NCBI GenBank assembly: GCA_020796225.1
Contig: CM036759.1
Coordinates: 62,001-126,000, forward strand
Reading direction: 5' to 3'
DNA from: Arion vulgaris
Lineage: Eukaryota; Mollusca; Gastropoda; Stylommatophora; Arionidae
Length of the DNA stretch: 64,000 bases
The notes under the pieces were generated by a model. It saw nothing but the letters and a program-made list of their open reading frames with translations. It did not search any database and had not been told where the DNA came from. Both the position numbers and the translations under genes were made by a program. This document shows positions 11,804 to 23,559 of this stretch, in pieces (position 1 is the stretch's first letter; each line of letters begins with the position of its first letter).

Positions 11804-12858
11804 TTCTTCTTCTTCTTTTGTCGTCACACTGTTACCGGGTTGTTGCCCAGTGTCGTCACACTGCTCCAGGTTGCTGCCAGTGTCGTGGTTTTCTGTTTTG
11901 TCTTGCGCTGTTCTGGTGGCTTGTGTGATTGTTATTTTGCTCTTCACATTGTTCTGCTACGCTATCAACCATCTTTTCCGTGGTCTTCCTCTTGCCTTCT
12001 TTCCCGATGTTCTGTTGTAGAAGACTCTGTATACTGTGGAGTTTGGATGCATTCTATTAAGTGGCAAAACCACTTCATTCTTTGTTTCCTATGTAATTTC
12101 CCAAGAACGTTTTTGTAACAACTTTCTTTCTTATGCTGATGTTGGTGATTCTGTTTTTCTGGTGTTATTGTAACTTTTCATGGCATCGCATGTCACATGT
12201 AGTTATTTTTGTATTTGCGATTTGCTCATTTCCATGTTTGGCTTTGGTAACACAAAGTAGGTATAAAAAATACTGTGATCATCTGTTGCTTAGCTGCCTG
12301 TGCAATTTGTGGTGCCTTAACAATGGGCTAGCTGGTAGGTTACAGCATTTGCTTTTTGCACTCTAGCCTCTATCTCTCTATCTATTTTTCTGTCTTCTGT
12401 AATATCCACCTAAGTATTTGAATTCTTTCACTTGGTTTATTTTAGTGCCATGACATGAATGTCTAGATTATTATGTTTTCTTCCATATTCATTATTTCTG
12501 TTTTATTGTTGTTGATTTTCATGTCATGATTTATACAATTTTTTCAAGTGTCAATATGATGTTGTAGATCTTGTTCATTTTGATGTATCAGGCACTGATC
12601 ATCTGCAAAACAGCAGTTCATTTATTTCATCATTATCTGAATTTTACTCTTGAGTTATTTTATCCATATATGCAATAAATAGTAGTGGTGAGAGGACATA
12701 ACCTTGTCTAACACCTGATGTAATGGAGAACCAGTCAGTCATTCCTTCTGTTGTTCTTACTGTATGTACTCTGCTATCTTGATATAAGGCCATGATATTA
12801 CCTAATAGTTGTCCCTGGACTCCATATTCTTCAAGAAGCTGATGAAATACTGAGGGAG
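11804..12858 (-). pseudogene. Family B non-LTR retrotransposon, RT and 3' end
   Basis: Read on the minus strand. The part at 12700-12850 has an EEYGVQGQLLGNIMALYQDS stretch and then the classic SGVRQGYVLSPLLF motif. The catalytic-box region near 12590-12610 is disrupted (ELLF followed by a shifted ADDQC). 12400-12490 gives a KEFKYLGG-like thumb, and 11810-12380 gives the C-terminal tail. The 3' end is a (CTT)n tract on the given strand, an (AAG)n tail in the element's own direction. Two other copies occur at 19382-19576 and 48855-49371, the second showing the same tail. Many frameshifts make this copy inactive. No endonuclease is visible. Confidence 0.75.
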
Positions 12859-12866
12859 ATTGGAGC

Positions 12867-13094
12867 CAGTGTTGCCAACAGAAAATTTGACTTTAAACCA
12901 GACAATTCGTATAACAAGACCAAAAATAAGCCAGATTTTAGCCAAGCAGCCAGAAAAAATTCTTTAAGCCAAACAACATGAAAAACAGCCAAATTTAAGC
13001 CAGTAAGCCATACCAAATTTTCCGCAGCCAACGAACTTGAACAAAGCCATATTTTTTCTAATCTGGCTTAAAATATGTCAAATTGACAACCCTG
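12867..13094. mobile_element. 228-bp hAT MITE with perfect target duplication
   Basis: The element runs from CAGTGTTGCCAAC to TTGACAACCCTG; the ends are inverted repeats with a few mismatches (CAGTGTTGCCAA against CAGGGTTGTCAA). It is flanked by a perfect 8-bp direct repeat, ATTGGAGC, at 12859-12866 and 13095-13102. The termini and the 8-bp duplication identify a hAT-type insertion. It has no transposase. The interior is rich in AAGCCA-type words (GCCAGATTTTAGCC, GCCAAATTTAAGCC), a weak internal repetition. The perfect duplication suggests it is younger than the RT remains around it. Confidence 0.85.
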
Positions 13095-13102
13095 ATTGGA
13101 GC

Positions 13103-13611
13103 ACTTATAGATTAATTGGTTAGACGTTAGGTGATGATGATCCGAAGACTGAACTAAACTAAACTTTCTTGAACCATTTGTTTCCTACTTTAATAACTGC
13201 ATTGGAATTATTAGGCCATCCCTTCTCAATATATATGCAAAATATCTCCCATCTTCTCCATTTTATAACAGTTGTAACTAGTGATTGACCAGACATTTTT
13301 TCTGATTTCAACACTTCTTATGAATTCGCCCAATGTTTTTGTTCGTTATTCCCTAATATACATATAAATACTTGCAGTTCAAACAATTCGATAATGGGTT
13401 AATGACTAGCTCTTTTGTTGATGCAATCACACACGAAATTATTTGATTGTTATCAATATTGCTAGTTTGTTTTCAGAAAATTAACTGAATATACAATGTG
13501 TGTTCCATGCATTGCTCTGCATCAAACAGAGTTGGGAGCTGCTAGTCTCTAATGTTAAGGATATACATTAAAATTATTAACAAGCTGATAGTTCATGCAC
13601 ACAAAAGCCAA
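13103..13611. other. Intergenic, old repeat scraps only
   Basis: Near 13140 a GATGATGATC word could be the end of an RTE-like tail. The block at about 13165-13275 resembles 6850-6960. No gene is seen. Confidence 0.4.
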
Positions 13612-13775
13612 CGCACCAATATGTGATGTAGTCAACAGTCACAAAATAGAAATAGTCGACAATTTTGAATACCTTGAGCATTGCTGACAAATGACGGTAA
13701 AGCTATAAAAGAAATTCAAAGAAGACTGATCATTACTTGCAAAACCTAAAAAAAGAAGAATTCAGCAAATATTCA
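13612..13775 (+). pseudogene. Family I RT scrap
   Basis: This stretch matches 10460-10585: GTCAACNGTCACAAAATAGA, a GTCGACAA...TTGAATAC block, TTGCTGACAAATGACNG and AGAAGACTG. It encodes only the thumb-region VNSHKIE...NFEYLE...LTNDGKAIKEIQRRL-like stretch and carries no catalytic residue. Confidence 0.7.
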
Positions 13776-13839
13776 GGTCAAATACATTAACATATAAAGA
13801 GCAATGGGAAAAAAATAATTGCATCATTAAAATATAATG

Positions 13840-14053
13840 TAATTGGACATGTATTTCTTTGCTACACACAACACAGCAACAGATGGAACAAAATATATGG
13901 GTGTCCAAGTCTTTGCTATACACAACATATCAACAGATGGAAAAGTAGATATGGATGTCCAAGTCATTGCTATACACAACACATCAACAGATGGAAAAGT
14001 AGATATGGATGTCCAAGACTTTGCTATACACAACACAGCAACAGATGGAAAAG
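13840..14053. repeat. 54-bp minisatellite, about four units
   Basis: The word GTCCAAG recurs at 13903, 13957 and 14011, giving an exact 54-bp period. Because 54 is divisible by three, one plus-strand frame (13843-14076) stays open and reads an 18-residue repeat around AIHNTSTDGKVDMDVQ. There is no evidence that it is translated. The next unit is interrupted by a mariner, and sequence after the mariner (14926-14940) resumes the unit. Confidence 0.85.
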
Positions 14054-14055
14054 TA

Positions 14056-14923
14056 CGAGGGCGCATTGAAAAGTAATGCCTCCAAGTCCATAACTTTGTT
14101 AATATACATAATTTACAAATGAAACATACATTTTCAGAAAGCTTGAGATGTCCACTACACAATAGAGTCATAGAAAAAATCTGATGACATCAGGCGTGTC
14201 AGGAACACCTGATGCGATATGAACGAGAAGGCGATGACTTTATCTGCCGAATTCTCACTGGCGATGAGTCATGGGTGCATCATTACGACCCTGAAAACAA
14301 GCGGAATACAGGCACAAAAACTCACCCACCCCAAAAAAATTCAAAACTGTCGCGTCAGCGGAAACGTTTGATGACCATTTTGAGACTGAAGGGCGTAATC
14401 CACACATAATTTTTGGAACGCGGCAATACTGTCAATTCTGATCGGTATGTGGAAACAATGAAGTAACTACGGGCAAGACTGTTACGTGTTCGTCCTGGAA
14501 AACACGCAGTCCTTCAACATGACAATGCTCGTCCACACACCAGTAGACAAACAGCGGCAGCATTAGAGCGTCTCAATTTGACGACATTTTAGCGCACCCA
14601 CCATATAGCCCGATTTGGCACCTTGTGACTTTTTCCTGTTCCCAAAGCTCAAGGAACATCTCAAGAAACATATATGCTTCTGACGAGGATGTGGCAGCAG
14701 ATGTGCGTACCTGACTTCGTGAAAAATCATCAGATTTTTCTTCGACGGGATGCAACAACTAGTTCGACGTTGGCGTGTTGTGTGGAACGTGAGGTGACTA
14801 TGTAGAAAATAAGCACTCTATTGTAGTGGACATCTCAAGCTTTCTGAAAATTATGTTTCATTTGTAAATTATGTATATTAACAAAGTTATGACTTGGAGG
14901 CATTACTTTTCAATGCGCCCTCG
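14056..14923 (+). mobile_element. Internally deleted mariner (868 bp)
   Basis: Both ends carry the inverted repeat CGAGGGCGCATTGAAAAGTA, and the similarity between the ends extends for roughly 110 bp, to GATGTCCACTACA. The insertion is flanked by TA at 14054-14055 and 14924-14925. The transposase relic on the plus strand begins abruptly at MRYEREGDDF near 14212, so the N-terminal helix-turn-helix part present in the copy at 56144-57824 is missing. Visible catalytic context: TGDESWVHHYDPENK for the first aspartate, HDNARPHTS for the second, and a PPYSP(D)L...CDF region for the third, a DD34D mariner layout. Frames are broken, so it could only have been mobilised in trans. Confidence 0.88.
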
Positions 14924-14925
14924 TA

Positions 14926-16690
14926 GATATGCGTGTCCAAAAGAAGATGTGTACAGAGAACTGAATGGATGTAGGAAATAATTAATAGAATGACAGAGCG
15001 ACAGCAATATAAATCTCATGTTTGAAATACGTATGTGTCAAACGGACAGGACAGTATATATATATATATATATAAGAACAAACACAAATGTTGATGAGAA
15101 GAGAAAAACAAAACTAGTAAACATAATATGAAACAAATAACAACATTCATGAAAATTAAACATTAGCAATATAATATTTACTAAGACTGATATTCACTGA
15201 ATCTTTGAAACCTTGTTTCACAAAACAGATAATGTTGATAATGTTTGTAACAATACCAAATATATTTAATATCTGACACAGTATACTATAGCTGACCCAT
15301 GTAAAAATAAGTATTGCTGATCACTTGTTCGAAAATGATTTCAAAAGTCATTTGATGATCTGAACTACTTCACCTTCCTTCAAATGCAATGATGTCACTT
15401 CACAGTTTTCTTTAATAACGCAAACGATCTTAAGTAATTTAATTGAATATGTTGTCTAGAACCAAAACTAGAAATTGTCTGATGTTTATAAAAGTAATAT
15501 TATATAATTAATTGACAAAAACCGTAAATTTGTGGACAATTGTAATAGTTATGTTTAATATATAAAGAAACGAAAGCAGTATATTGTTGCTGGTAGACAC
15601 ATTATCAATACTATGTGATCAACAATTTCAACGTTTTCAAACTTAGAAATCAGTTGTTATCTACTATAGACAATTATATTCATTGAAGTTGTTGAAGCTA
15701 AAGTAACTCATCATTGTATTACCATCTTACACAAATAACTACCATTGTATAGGCCATGTTATACAATCCTACATTTTACAACTGTTCTTATTACCTCTAT
15801 TTGACTGTAAAGTAATTTAAAATATTTGAATTCATGCCACGTCCTGAACCTTACTGATCGATATTATTAGTAACGTGAAAAGTATGACAATTGACAGTAA
15901 TAAACATGTTCATAAACAAACAACCTTTATTTTTTTTTCAAATAGTTTATTTTATTTTGTTTTTGCCATGAATTGAATGAACACAGACACAATTCATATA
16001 TTATCGTTACAAACGGTTATTGGTCAATGTACTCTAATAACTGTAATTTTCTGGCTTGAAGTTTTGCGATTTTAAGTAAATCGATCACTGCTATTATCTG
16101 AAGAATAATGATTGCATTCAAGTACAATCACCAGACTTATTCGTTCTCTTCTGTTCTGGAATACACTGTCATCTGATAAATTGCTTTGTCATTGTTTTAG
16201 GATGGTTAAGTCATAATAACTACTGAGATAATCTAGACATATGGAATGACAACCATTGTGAACATCTTGAACAGTAATTGGATGTGGAACTGAACACAAT
16301 AATTGGAGACGTTCAGAATTGATGACTATTTTAATACACGCAGAAAAAGTAGATGTTCTGGCGGAAACAGCGCAAACAGGTCAGTCTTAAAATCAACCAA
16401 TAGAAAACATAATTACTACAAAGCCACCACGCTCAGGAAAATTCAATATTGATTCGATTTTGCTATGAAGTGTGTAAATCCGTCAATCAGGAGGTGCAGA
16501 TATCAGCTTAAACACATGCATTAAGAACTCGACAAGCTTTGCCTTCTGCAAAAATGACATCTACTGCATCTCACTAAAGCATAAATATATTCATCTGAAA
16601 AATATGTCATTCTTTGTGACTCGGAAAATTTGCTAGTTATAAAATGAAATACATTCAAAGTGAAAGATTCCATCCTGTTATATCATGTTT
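14926..16690. other. AT-rich intergenic stretch
   Basis: It holds the tail of the 54-bp minisatellite (14926-14940) and a (TA)n run at about 15055-15074. No gene, RNA or transposon was recognised in the rest. Confidence 0.5.
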
Positions 16691-16694
16691 CTAA

Positions 16695-19680
16695 TTTCTA
16701 CCCAGTCTAAATGCGTTGCCACGGTGGAACTACGAAAGCAATTGAAGTAGTATGGCACTGACTGATGCCAATGTTGAACGCATCAACATGCATGAAAAGA
16801 AAACATCTATCCGTGCAAGGAACTCTACAAACACCATGAACGCACGGGAACCATCCTAGAGCACTAAAAGGATTACAAGCCATACTGGACAGCAGAGGTT
16901 CAGAAGCTTGAAAAGACCTTGAGATGGCAAGGAGTGAGGAAGAACAGGCACAGTCAGTGGCGATCAATACTACCTACAGCAAGCTAAATACAGAAGGAGG
17001 TAAAACGAGCGGTGCGACAGAGTTGGGTCAAACATGAATCCTGGAACCTTGATAGAACAGGTCGCAAATTGTGGAAATTGCAAAGCACTGGTGACGATAA
17101 CACCAGCAGACTATGTCTTCGAACAAGACAAAAATGTCCTCGGAAGAGAAGAGGGAACATTCTAATGCAAAAATATGCGAAGTCATGCAGAGTAAGCATA
17201 GCAAAAGAACAGTCGATGACACTAAGAGAATAGCGAGAGCCCTCAAGGCAAGGCAAGAAAAGCGGATAGTCACCTAACGAAACGTTCACTAGTAATAGTT
17301 GAAGAGGCTTTACGGGAGCTGAAGCCAGAATGTCGCCGAAAGACGGGATCACCACGAGATGCTAGAACGTGCACAGAGCAAAGCAGATCTACTAGCCATT
17401 CTAAACATGTCGTGGAGAACAGGCATAGTACCACAGAATGGAAGGAAGCAATCATGGTACCCATCTTTAACCAGGGCAAATAACTCGACCCAACGAGTTA
17501 CAGACCAATAAAGCCTTAAGCTTGGGAACCTCATGGAACGTGGTGAACAAACGCTATCTTGGTGCTTGGAAAGCAAAGGGCTCTCATGCACACAGGCAGG
17601 TTTTAGGAGATATGATCTACAGAAGCCAAGTACATACATTGCCCAGGAAATTGAGGATGGTTTCAGAAAAGAACAGACACTCGGTTTTGGTAGATGTGAG
17701 AAGCGTTTGACACAAGCTGGAAGAAGGACTAAGCTGAAACTGCTCTACCCTTGGCATAAGGAAAGAATGTACAATTTGTTTGATAGATCCAGAGAACAGA
17801 ACAGCAAGGGTTCAGGTTCAGGTACATGCATGAAAGCCACACTAGAGAAAGAGTCCCTCAAGGAGGATTGCTTTCACAACTCTTTCTAATCTTTGTCATG
17901 ACATCACTACAAGTGCACTCTGCCATGTACGACCGACACCTGGCAATATGGGCGAGGAAAGTCAATGCCCACAGCAACAGATCGACTACAGTTACGCTAA
18001 GTGGACAAAAGTGGAATATGAGCATAAATGCTCTAAAACTACTTACACTGTGTTCTCGAGAATTAACCAGGTTCACAAAATTCACTTAAGTCAATGCCAA
18101 GATATCCAAGAAAACAAGAATCCAACGTACCTCGGTCATACTGATCGGAAAATAACTTGGGCTCAAATTGAAAATGCTAAGGCAAGGCGAGACACAGGCT
18201 CACGATGATGCGTAAACTCGCAAGCTCCACGTGGGAGCAACGCCTGAAGTGCTCAAACACTCTACTCGGTAGAGTGAGACCGATCTTGAGTACGGCATTG
18301 CGCGTGGAGCAATGCATCAAAAAACAATTTGCCAAAGTGTCCAACAGTCAAAACCGTGCGATGTGCATATCACTAGAGCCTAGGAAGTCCACGCCTATCA
18401 AGGCGATGAAACAATCACGGAATCCAACAATGACAGATCGAAGGACAGAAAAGTCTTAGTTTTAGAAGAAAACTAAACGGCTGGATTCCACCCTATGCGA
18501 AATAATGTTTGAATTCGGAGCAGGATACAGAGATCAGCTTCGCAAAAATCTCAAAGCACTGACCGCAGTTCATCCAGTCCTCTCAAATGCAAAGCCAAAC
18601 AATCCCGGCAACTGACTTCTGCCGCCGTGAAAACCAAAATGCCAGAACTAAGAGAATCGTCCCAGGCACACTGAATAAAGTGGAGCAAAAAACTTCGAAA
18701 CGAAAGCGGCCAAGAAGAGTACATTAATCCGAATTATCTTGAAAAGGGTGACGCACGTGTTCACTGCGATCAGCCAAAAACGCAATCAGTGATGGAGGAG
18801 AATGGTGCTAACCTTTCAAAGAAATGACGGTTACGAAATCGATTGCCACAGGCAAATACTGAATAACTACGAGCAGAGGCTGAAGCTACATGCTGCTGCC
18901 GAAATGATCATAGAGAGAATAGACGCCGCTCGCAACAAGGTCGTCATATTCACCTGATGGTCACGCACTCAAAAGTGTTTGCAAAATAGAGCTGAACGAG
19001 CTCAAAACGGCCCTCGATGAACTAACTTGCTCACTCAAACGCACGTCATTCAGTGGATACCATTGCACTGTAACGGGGAAAACGAAGCAGCTGACAAACT
19101 AGGCAAAGAAGGCGGGTGACTTCTTCAGCTGATCTCGAGATCAGTTAGAGAAAGCCAGAACAACCATCGGTTCCACTACAGAGACAAATGGACATACCAT
19201 CCTCAGGCTACAGAGACGGATACTAAGCTCTCTCGTAGTGAACAAGTTGTCATACTTGGCCTCACAGGTTACAACAAGCTCGAGCCCACATGTTCCACAA
19301 ATTTAAGATTGACACAACTAGCCTGTCCCCGCGAAAAGGCGGACATGACGCAGAACACGTTCTGCAAAACTGTCAACGGTTCTTTTCTTCTTCTTTGTCG
19401 TCACACTGCTACCGTGTTGTTGCCAGTGTCGTGGTTTTCTGTTTTTGTCTTGTGCTGTTCTGGTGGCTTGTGTGTTTGTTATCTTTGCTCTTTCACAGGA
19501 TTCTGCTACGCCATCTATCCATCTTTTCGTGGTCTTCTCTAGCCTTCTTCCGATGTTCTGTTGTGAAGACTGTATAAACGGTTAGCAGGTATTAAAAAAC
19601 ATGGCCTCTAAATACAGAGCTTTGAAAAGCTGTACGGAGGAACAGAGTCCCTAAAACCACGTAAAATTCATGATAAAGTT
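16695..19680 (+). pseudogene. I-like non-LTR retrotransposon with RNase H, inactivated
   Basis: Plus-strand sequence in several frames has the domain order of I/Ingi-type elements. There is a linker at 16700-17240 (RTGRKLWKL at about 17056) and RT at 17530-18460, with an EIEDGFRKEQ stretch, an ESLKEDC/VPQGGLLSQLF region at 17826-17900, and later YLGHTDRKITW and RVRPILSTAL. An RNase H domain lies at about 18735-19100, with an IQWIPLHCN block followed by ENEAADKLGKEGG. A cysteine/histidine tail follows at 19240-19375 (GLTGYNKL, CPREKADM). The YADD box is lost and frameshifts are many. It is interrupted at 19382-19576 by a family B fragment, after which the tail resumes (KLYGGTESLKP at 19627-19660). 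No endonuclease is visible, so it is probably 5' truncated. Confidence 0.8.
19382..19576 (-). mobile_element. Family B 3' fragment inserted in the I-like element
   Basis: The 195-bp segment matches the 3' end of family B (compare 11805-12020 and the reverse complement of 49180-49350): TTGTCGTCACACTGCTACCG, CAGTGTCGTGGTTTTCTGTT and TGTTCTGGTGGCTTGTGTG. It is flanked by AACGGTT at 19375-19381 and 19577-19583, a 7-bp target duplication. It is a 5'-truncated target-primed insertion with its CTT-rich tail on the left. Confidence 0.85.
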
Positions 19681-19689
19681 GGTTCATCA

Positions 19690-20120
19690 GTCTAGGCCGG
19701 GAACGCAGAAGAGACTGAGAAGGTATGGCTGCGTTGTAATCACAGACCTGTGAATAAGAACATCACAGATAATAGCTCAGTTAAGTAGAACAAAGAGATG
19801 TATCGGACATAACATGCCGACGAAACAATCGAATATCACTACGAGACCTCTGACTTACAACATGTTGATGTAGATATAAGGCGGTAACAGTAAACATATT
19901 ATAATAGCGTGCGAGAGAGTGAAGAAATCGTGGATTTGAAAAATAGAACAAAAAACGTGATGCACGGTTGTTGTTGTGATCAGCATATCGAGACTGTTGA
20001 TTACTGCGTTTTTTTTCAGTCAGAATGTAGGGTGTGTAATTTTATACACGGATCGTCATAAAAGATATAGTGATGTGCAAGTAGTCAAAGACATATATTG
20101 AAAGGGGTGAGCGGAGAGTG
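19690..20120. other. Intergenic, nothing recognised
   Basis: No domain, tandem repeat or RNA was seen. Part of it may be the untranslated 3' end of the I-like element. Confidence 0.4.
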
Positions 20121-20127
20121 GAGACGT

Positions 20128-20334
20128 CATCATCATCAGGTACCGTGCCGGCAGGCGTTGGCGATCATGGATCTACACAAATCTCTATCTTTGGTATTTG
20201 CTATCCACTCAAATGTTGACGCTCTACCGTGCCACTAAGTCAGGCTATATAAAATGTTCTTTCTCTGTCTTCCTTTCCCCCCTCAAATTTACCAGTTGTC
20301 ACAATGTGTTCTAAACCTCACATCCTAATCACCT
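20128..20334 (-). pseudogene. Family A non-LTR element (copy A2), 3' end, first segment
   Basis: CATCATCATCAGGTACCGTG followed by CCGGCAGGCG matches the 3' end of the nearly complete copy at 45220. In element orientation it encodes the same C-terminal words (RDLWRSMIAYA-like) and ends in a GAT-repeat tail. At 20334 it is interrupted by the LTR element; the same copy resumes at 28274. Confidence 0.88.
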
Positions 20335-21043
20335 TGTCATAGTTCCCCAGATGGAAAGGAGGAATGGACAGGTTAGCCAGATAGTTAGAGTAGTATAATT
20401 AGATTATTTAATAGTTGAGACTATGATTTGCACTCTCTATGCAGAAGTGCAACACATAACTCAAGACACGACGTTTTTGTGTAGTAAATAGTGACGTGTT
20501 AGTAACGAATTAGAAAACATAGAGAGACAACATAAACATTGGACAGGAGATGATGTATTCTATGTTTGTGTCCGACCAACATCAACAAATAAATATAAAT
20601 GGAACTAAACGATAGTTGTTCATTATATTGTGACAGTTTTATATCGTTCACTATATTATAATCAGAAGGCCACCCGTGTAGGAAGCAATATGATGAGGAA
20701 AGGAAGTATATGGAAATGATAGATCAAATCACAAGAAGGACGGACTGAATACAAACAACATGGACCAACTGACTTCAAATATTAGGAAACTCTAGCAAAC
20801 CAAGAAGGACAACATGAAGGGCAAACTGATCACGAACTACGTGAAGGACTGACTAATTACAGTTGAAAGGATTAACCGACTCAAGAATCAACCATGAAAT
20901 AACCAAACTTGATAACTAGGTAATCGAACGTCGTCTGAACATCACAAAGTTCCTTTCTTCACCGGATTTCACCTACCTCTGTAGGATGACCTCCTCATAC
21001 AATCCTCCTTTCGTATGCTTCAAAAAAAGGGACCTCTTAAAAA
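20335..21043 (+). repeat. 5' LTR
   Basis: It begins TGTCATAGTTC and aligns over its whole length with 27567-28273, including GCCAGATAGTTAGAGTAGTA and a long A-rich end (CTTCAAAAAAAGG). The last bases before the primer-binding site are A-rich and have lost the CA seen at the 3' LTR end. The LTR should hold promoter and polyadenylation signals; an ATAAATATAAATG stretch near 20585 is AT-rich, but no certain TATA box can be chosen. Confidence 0.92.
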
Positions 21044-21056
21044 TGGTGTCAGAAAA
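21044..21056 (+). promoter_or_regulatory. Primer-binding site, probably tRNA-Leu type
   Basis: TGGTGTCAGAAA follows the LTR directly. TGG plus the next bases is complementary to a tRNA 3' end of the form ...CTGACACCA, which is typical of leucine tRNAs. Assignment to leucine is inference. Confidence 0.6.
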
Positions 21057-21856
21057 TACAAATTAGATCTGCCTTGATACTATCTCCCTGTAGTATCCTT
21101 CAGGACATTCGTGGACCAGCACTACGTGAGTATTCATGTTTTGATACATATTTACGTACTCACGAGACATTTCCTTACTTCTTCGCTCAACTACCGGGGC
21201 TCGACGTTCTATTCTACATCTTTTATCTGCCTGGATTACATGCTGTGTGCATGCCTTCGTTTGCTGATGCCATGCTACTAAAATAGGGACAGGGAATCTA
21301 CAAATGGACAAATGGAAATAACAGTGTGAATGGTTTCTATTGGATTTACTATCTCCTACGATACTTGGGTAATACAGATGGACATTGCTCTTTTGAAATG
21401 ATTACCTTTACATTTATCCTGCTACTACTGTCTTTTCGATGGGAATATTACTATTCGAAGTAGGAACTTTTCTAATGGACTATACACTCACGCACTGCAA
21501 CTAATGATGACATTTGATTAATATTTGATTTACTAAGTATCAAATTTGATATCCTGGCTGTGGAGCGTTTGAAAATTCAACAATGAACATTGAAATTTGA
21601 ACATTGCACATTGAACGTTGATAATTAGGCATTGATTTCTATGTGTACATCCTAAATTTTCGAGTAAGTATGATTTTCTGGCACTTTCCATACTTTTAAT
21701 TTGCTATATATGCTAATGTGGATTTTTGATTCCTCTTACAGTTGATACCTCCAGTTGCAGCATTTTTGTATATTGTTTTTTTAATAATTTACTTATACAG
21801 ATTGTGCTCGTTCATACGGGTGATTATATATTTTTTAGCTTTATCGCTGATCGCGA

Positions 21857-22860
21857 TTGATGTATTTTAACGAATGTCTCACAGAGGCACTAGGGGAAAA
21901 TAGGGCCGGTGAGGATGCGACGTTGAGGTATTGCCTCGTACTGGCACCTCCCAGCCTTGGTGTAATCTCCGGTTTTGGATGGATATGGCTGTTCATCTGT
22001 TCCAGTGCCGTCTTATCCTACCGCATGGAACGTCCCTCGTCCTCCATGTCGGCCCCCCACGGACATTTGGTTTCGTGATGGTCCCTCTGGGGATGAATTT
22101 GGCGGACATCCGACATTACTGGACGTACTATGGGCTGGAAGGCCAGGATAGGGTCAATGCGCTTTTCGAGCACGTCTCCGACTCAGTCCGTAGGGAACTT
22201 GCCATCCAGATAAACGGTGAAGGACCCAGAGTCCTGTAACAGGCCTCCTGGGTGTGTTTGGTGATAATAGATCGGCTCATGCGCTACTGTCTGCTTTCTT
22301 TCGCTCTTCTCAGAATAGTGAGGGAGCGTGCCTTGACTATTCCCATCGTATAGCGGAGCTATTCATGAAAGTCACCACGGCTCAGTCTAGGGAGGGGTCG
22401 ATCCCCCTGGATCCCAACAATTTTCGGACACTTGTGGCATCCCTTAGTAACAGGTTGTGTCCTAGCATGCTGATGTCCAAGGTTGCAGGAGTCCCTCCTA
22501 CCTTCCTGCAATGCAGAATGAGGCGTTGGATGGAGTCCAATCCCACCCCTGGGATGGATTCAAGGAATTTGGATCGTTGGGGGCGTGGACAACTTAGAGT
22601 CCAGGATGGTCAGGAATGTGCATGAGCTTCCGGCGGCCCCCGTCCTGATTCCCGTGCGTCCTGGTATTTGTACCTATACCCCCCGCTTCCGGGGTGGAGA
22701 TGGGGGATATCCTCCACGCTCCCGCTGCTCCGATGTGGTTTGGATGGCCAGGGGTACAGGCTTGTAGGGTTAATAATTTAAACGGGAGCCACTCAGGGAG
22801 CAGGGCACGCCCATGGGTGCCGGGGAACAGGCCCAGAAAAAGATGGTAGGGATCAACTCC
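21857..22860 (+). pseudogene. gag remnant of the gypsy element
   Basis: Frames at 21931-22239 and 22254-22625 encode a capsid-like region: VNALFEHVSDSVRREL, then FGDNRSAHALLSAFF, then LDYSHRIAELFMKVT, resembling gag of gypsy elements. The two frames are offset around 22240. I see no CCHC zinc knuckle in the following stretch, which is either lost or never present. The long leader 21057-21856 has no coding signal. Confidence 0.7.
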
Positions 22861-22868
22861 TGCATGAT

Positions 22869-23320
22869 ATGTGGATAGGGAAATGTTTTCGGTGTCTAAT
22901 TGACAGGTCTCAGGTTTGGTCTACCGAACGTGCATTTCGCATGTATTTTCCAGAGTCTAGTCTAAATGGGAAAATTGGGTGCAGCAAAAAGCTGCAAATG
23001 GATTTCATATACCTTATTAGGCATGTTATTGTCAATATTGAGCTTTATAATACTTATCTTAGGGATTGCGGATTCTATGTCTTTAAAGATACTCCATCTC
23101 ATAATAGTTGTGATTATAATGCTATCATTGGGACAAATATTCTTAGTCGTCTGCGGTTGTTTCGACCAATTCTAGGTTCTTCTATCCGGTCTATGTCCAG
23201 GAAAGTGGTACCGTCCTCTCTTCCAGCCTTTATTTGGTCTGCTAAGGGAAAGAAATCGCATATTAAAGCTAGTTCATTGGGAGTGGTGTGGGTTCGAGAA
23301 AGGGGACTACTTTAGGGCGG
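22869..23320 (+). pseudogene. Retropepsin-like protease remnant
   Basis: The frame at 22869-23315 begins with CFRCLIDRSQVWST, where active retropepsins have a CLLDTGSQ-type catalytic loop. The catalytic D is kept but the TG of DTG is not. Further on, DYNAIIGTNILSRL matches the conserved ILG/IIG flap-to-helix motif near the end of retropepsins. The domain is shortened and shifted between, so no active enzyme is expected. Confidence 0.7.
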
Positions 23321-23559
23321 CAGGTCATTTTGAATCCAACCGTTCTTTGCTGCGAAAAGGGTATTGGGGCTGCAATACTGTAACTGTTTTAAAAAGGGAA
23401 TTTGTGTTATTCATGTTTTGAATATTACATATGAAGATGTTTTCTGTCAAATGGAGAAGTGGTGGGGTTTTTGTGACATTGATTCTTCAGTGGTGTTAAT
23501 TATAATATCATCTCTACGAACCCGTGGAATGTACAGTATCTGTTGGTGAACAGTTTGGG

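Noticed and set aside
22966..23175. Hydrophobic frame resembling a membrane protein
   Set aside because: It overlaps the retropepsin remnant in another frame; the protease reading has conserved motifs and this one has none.
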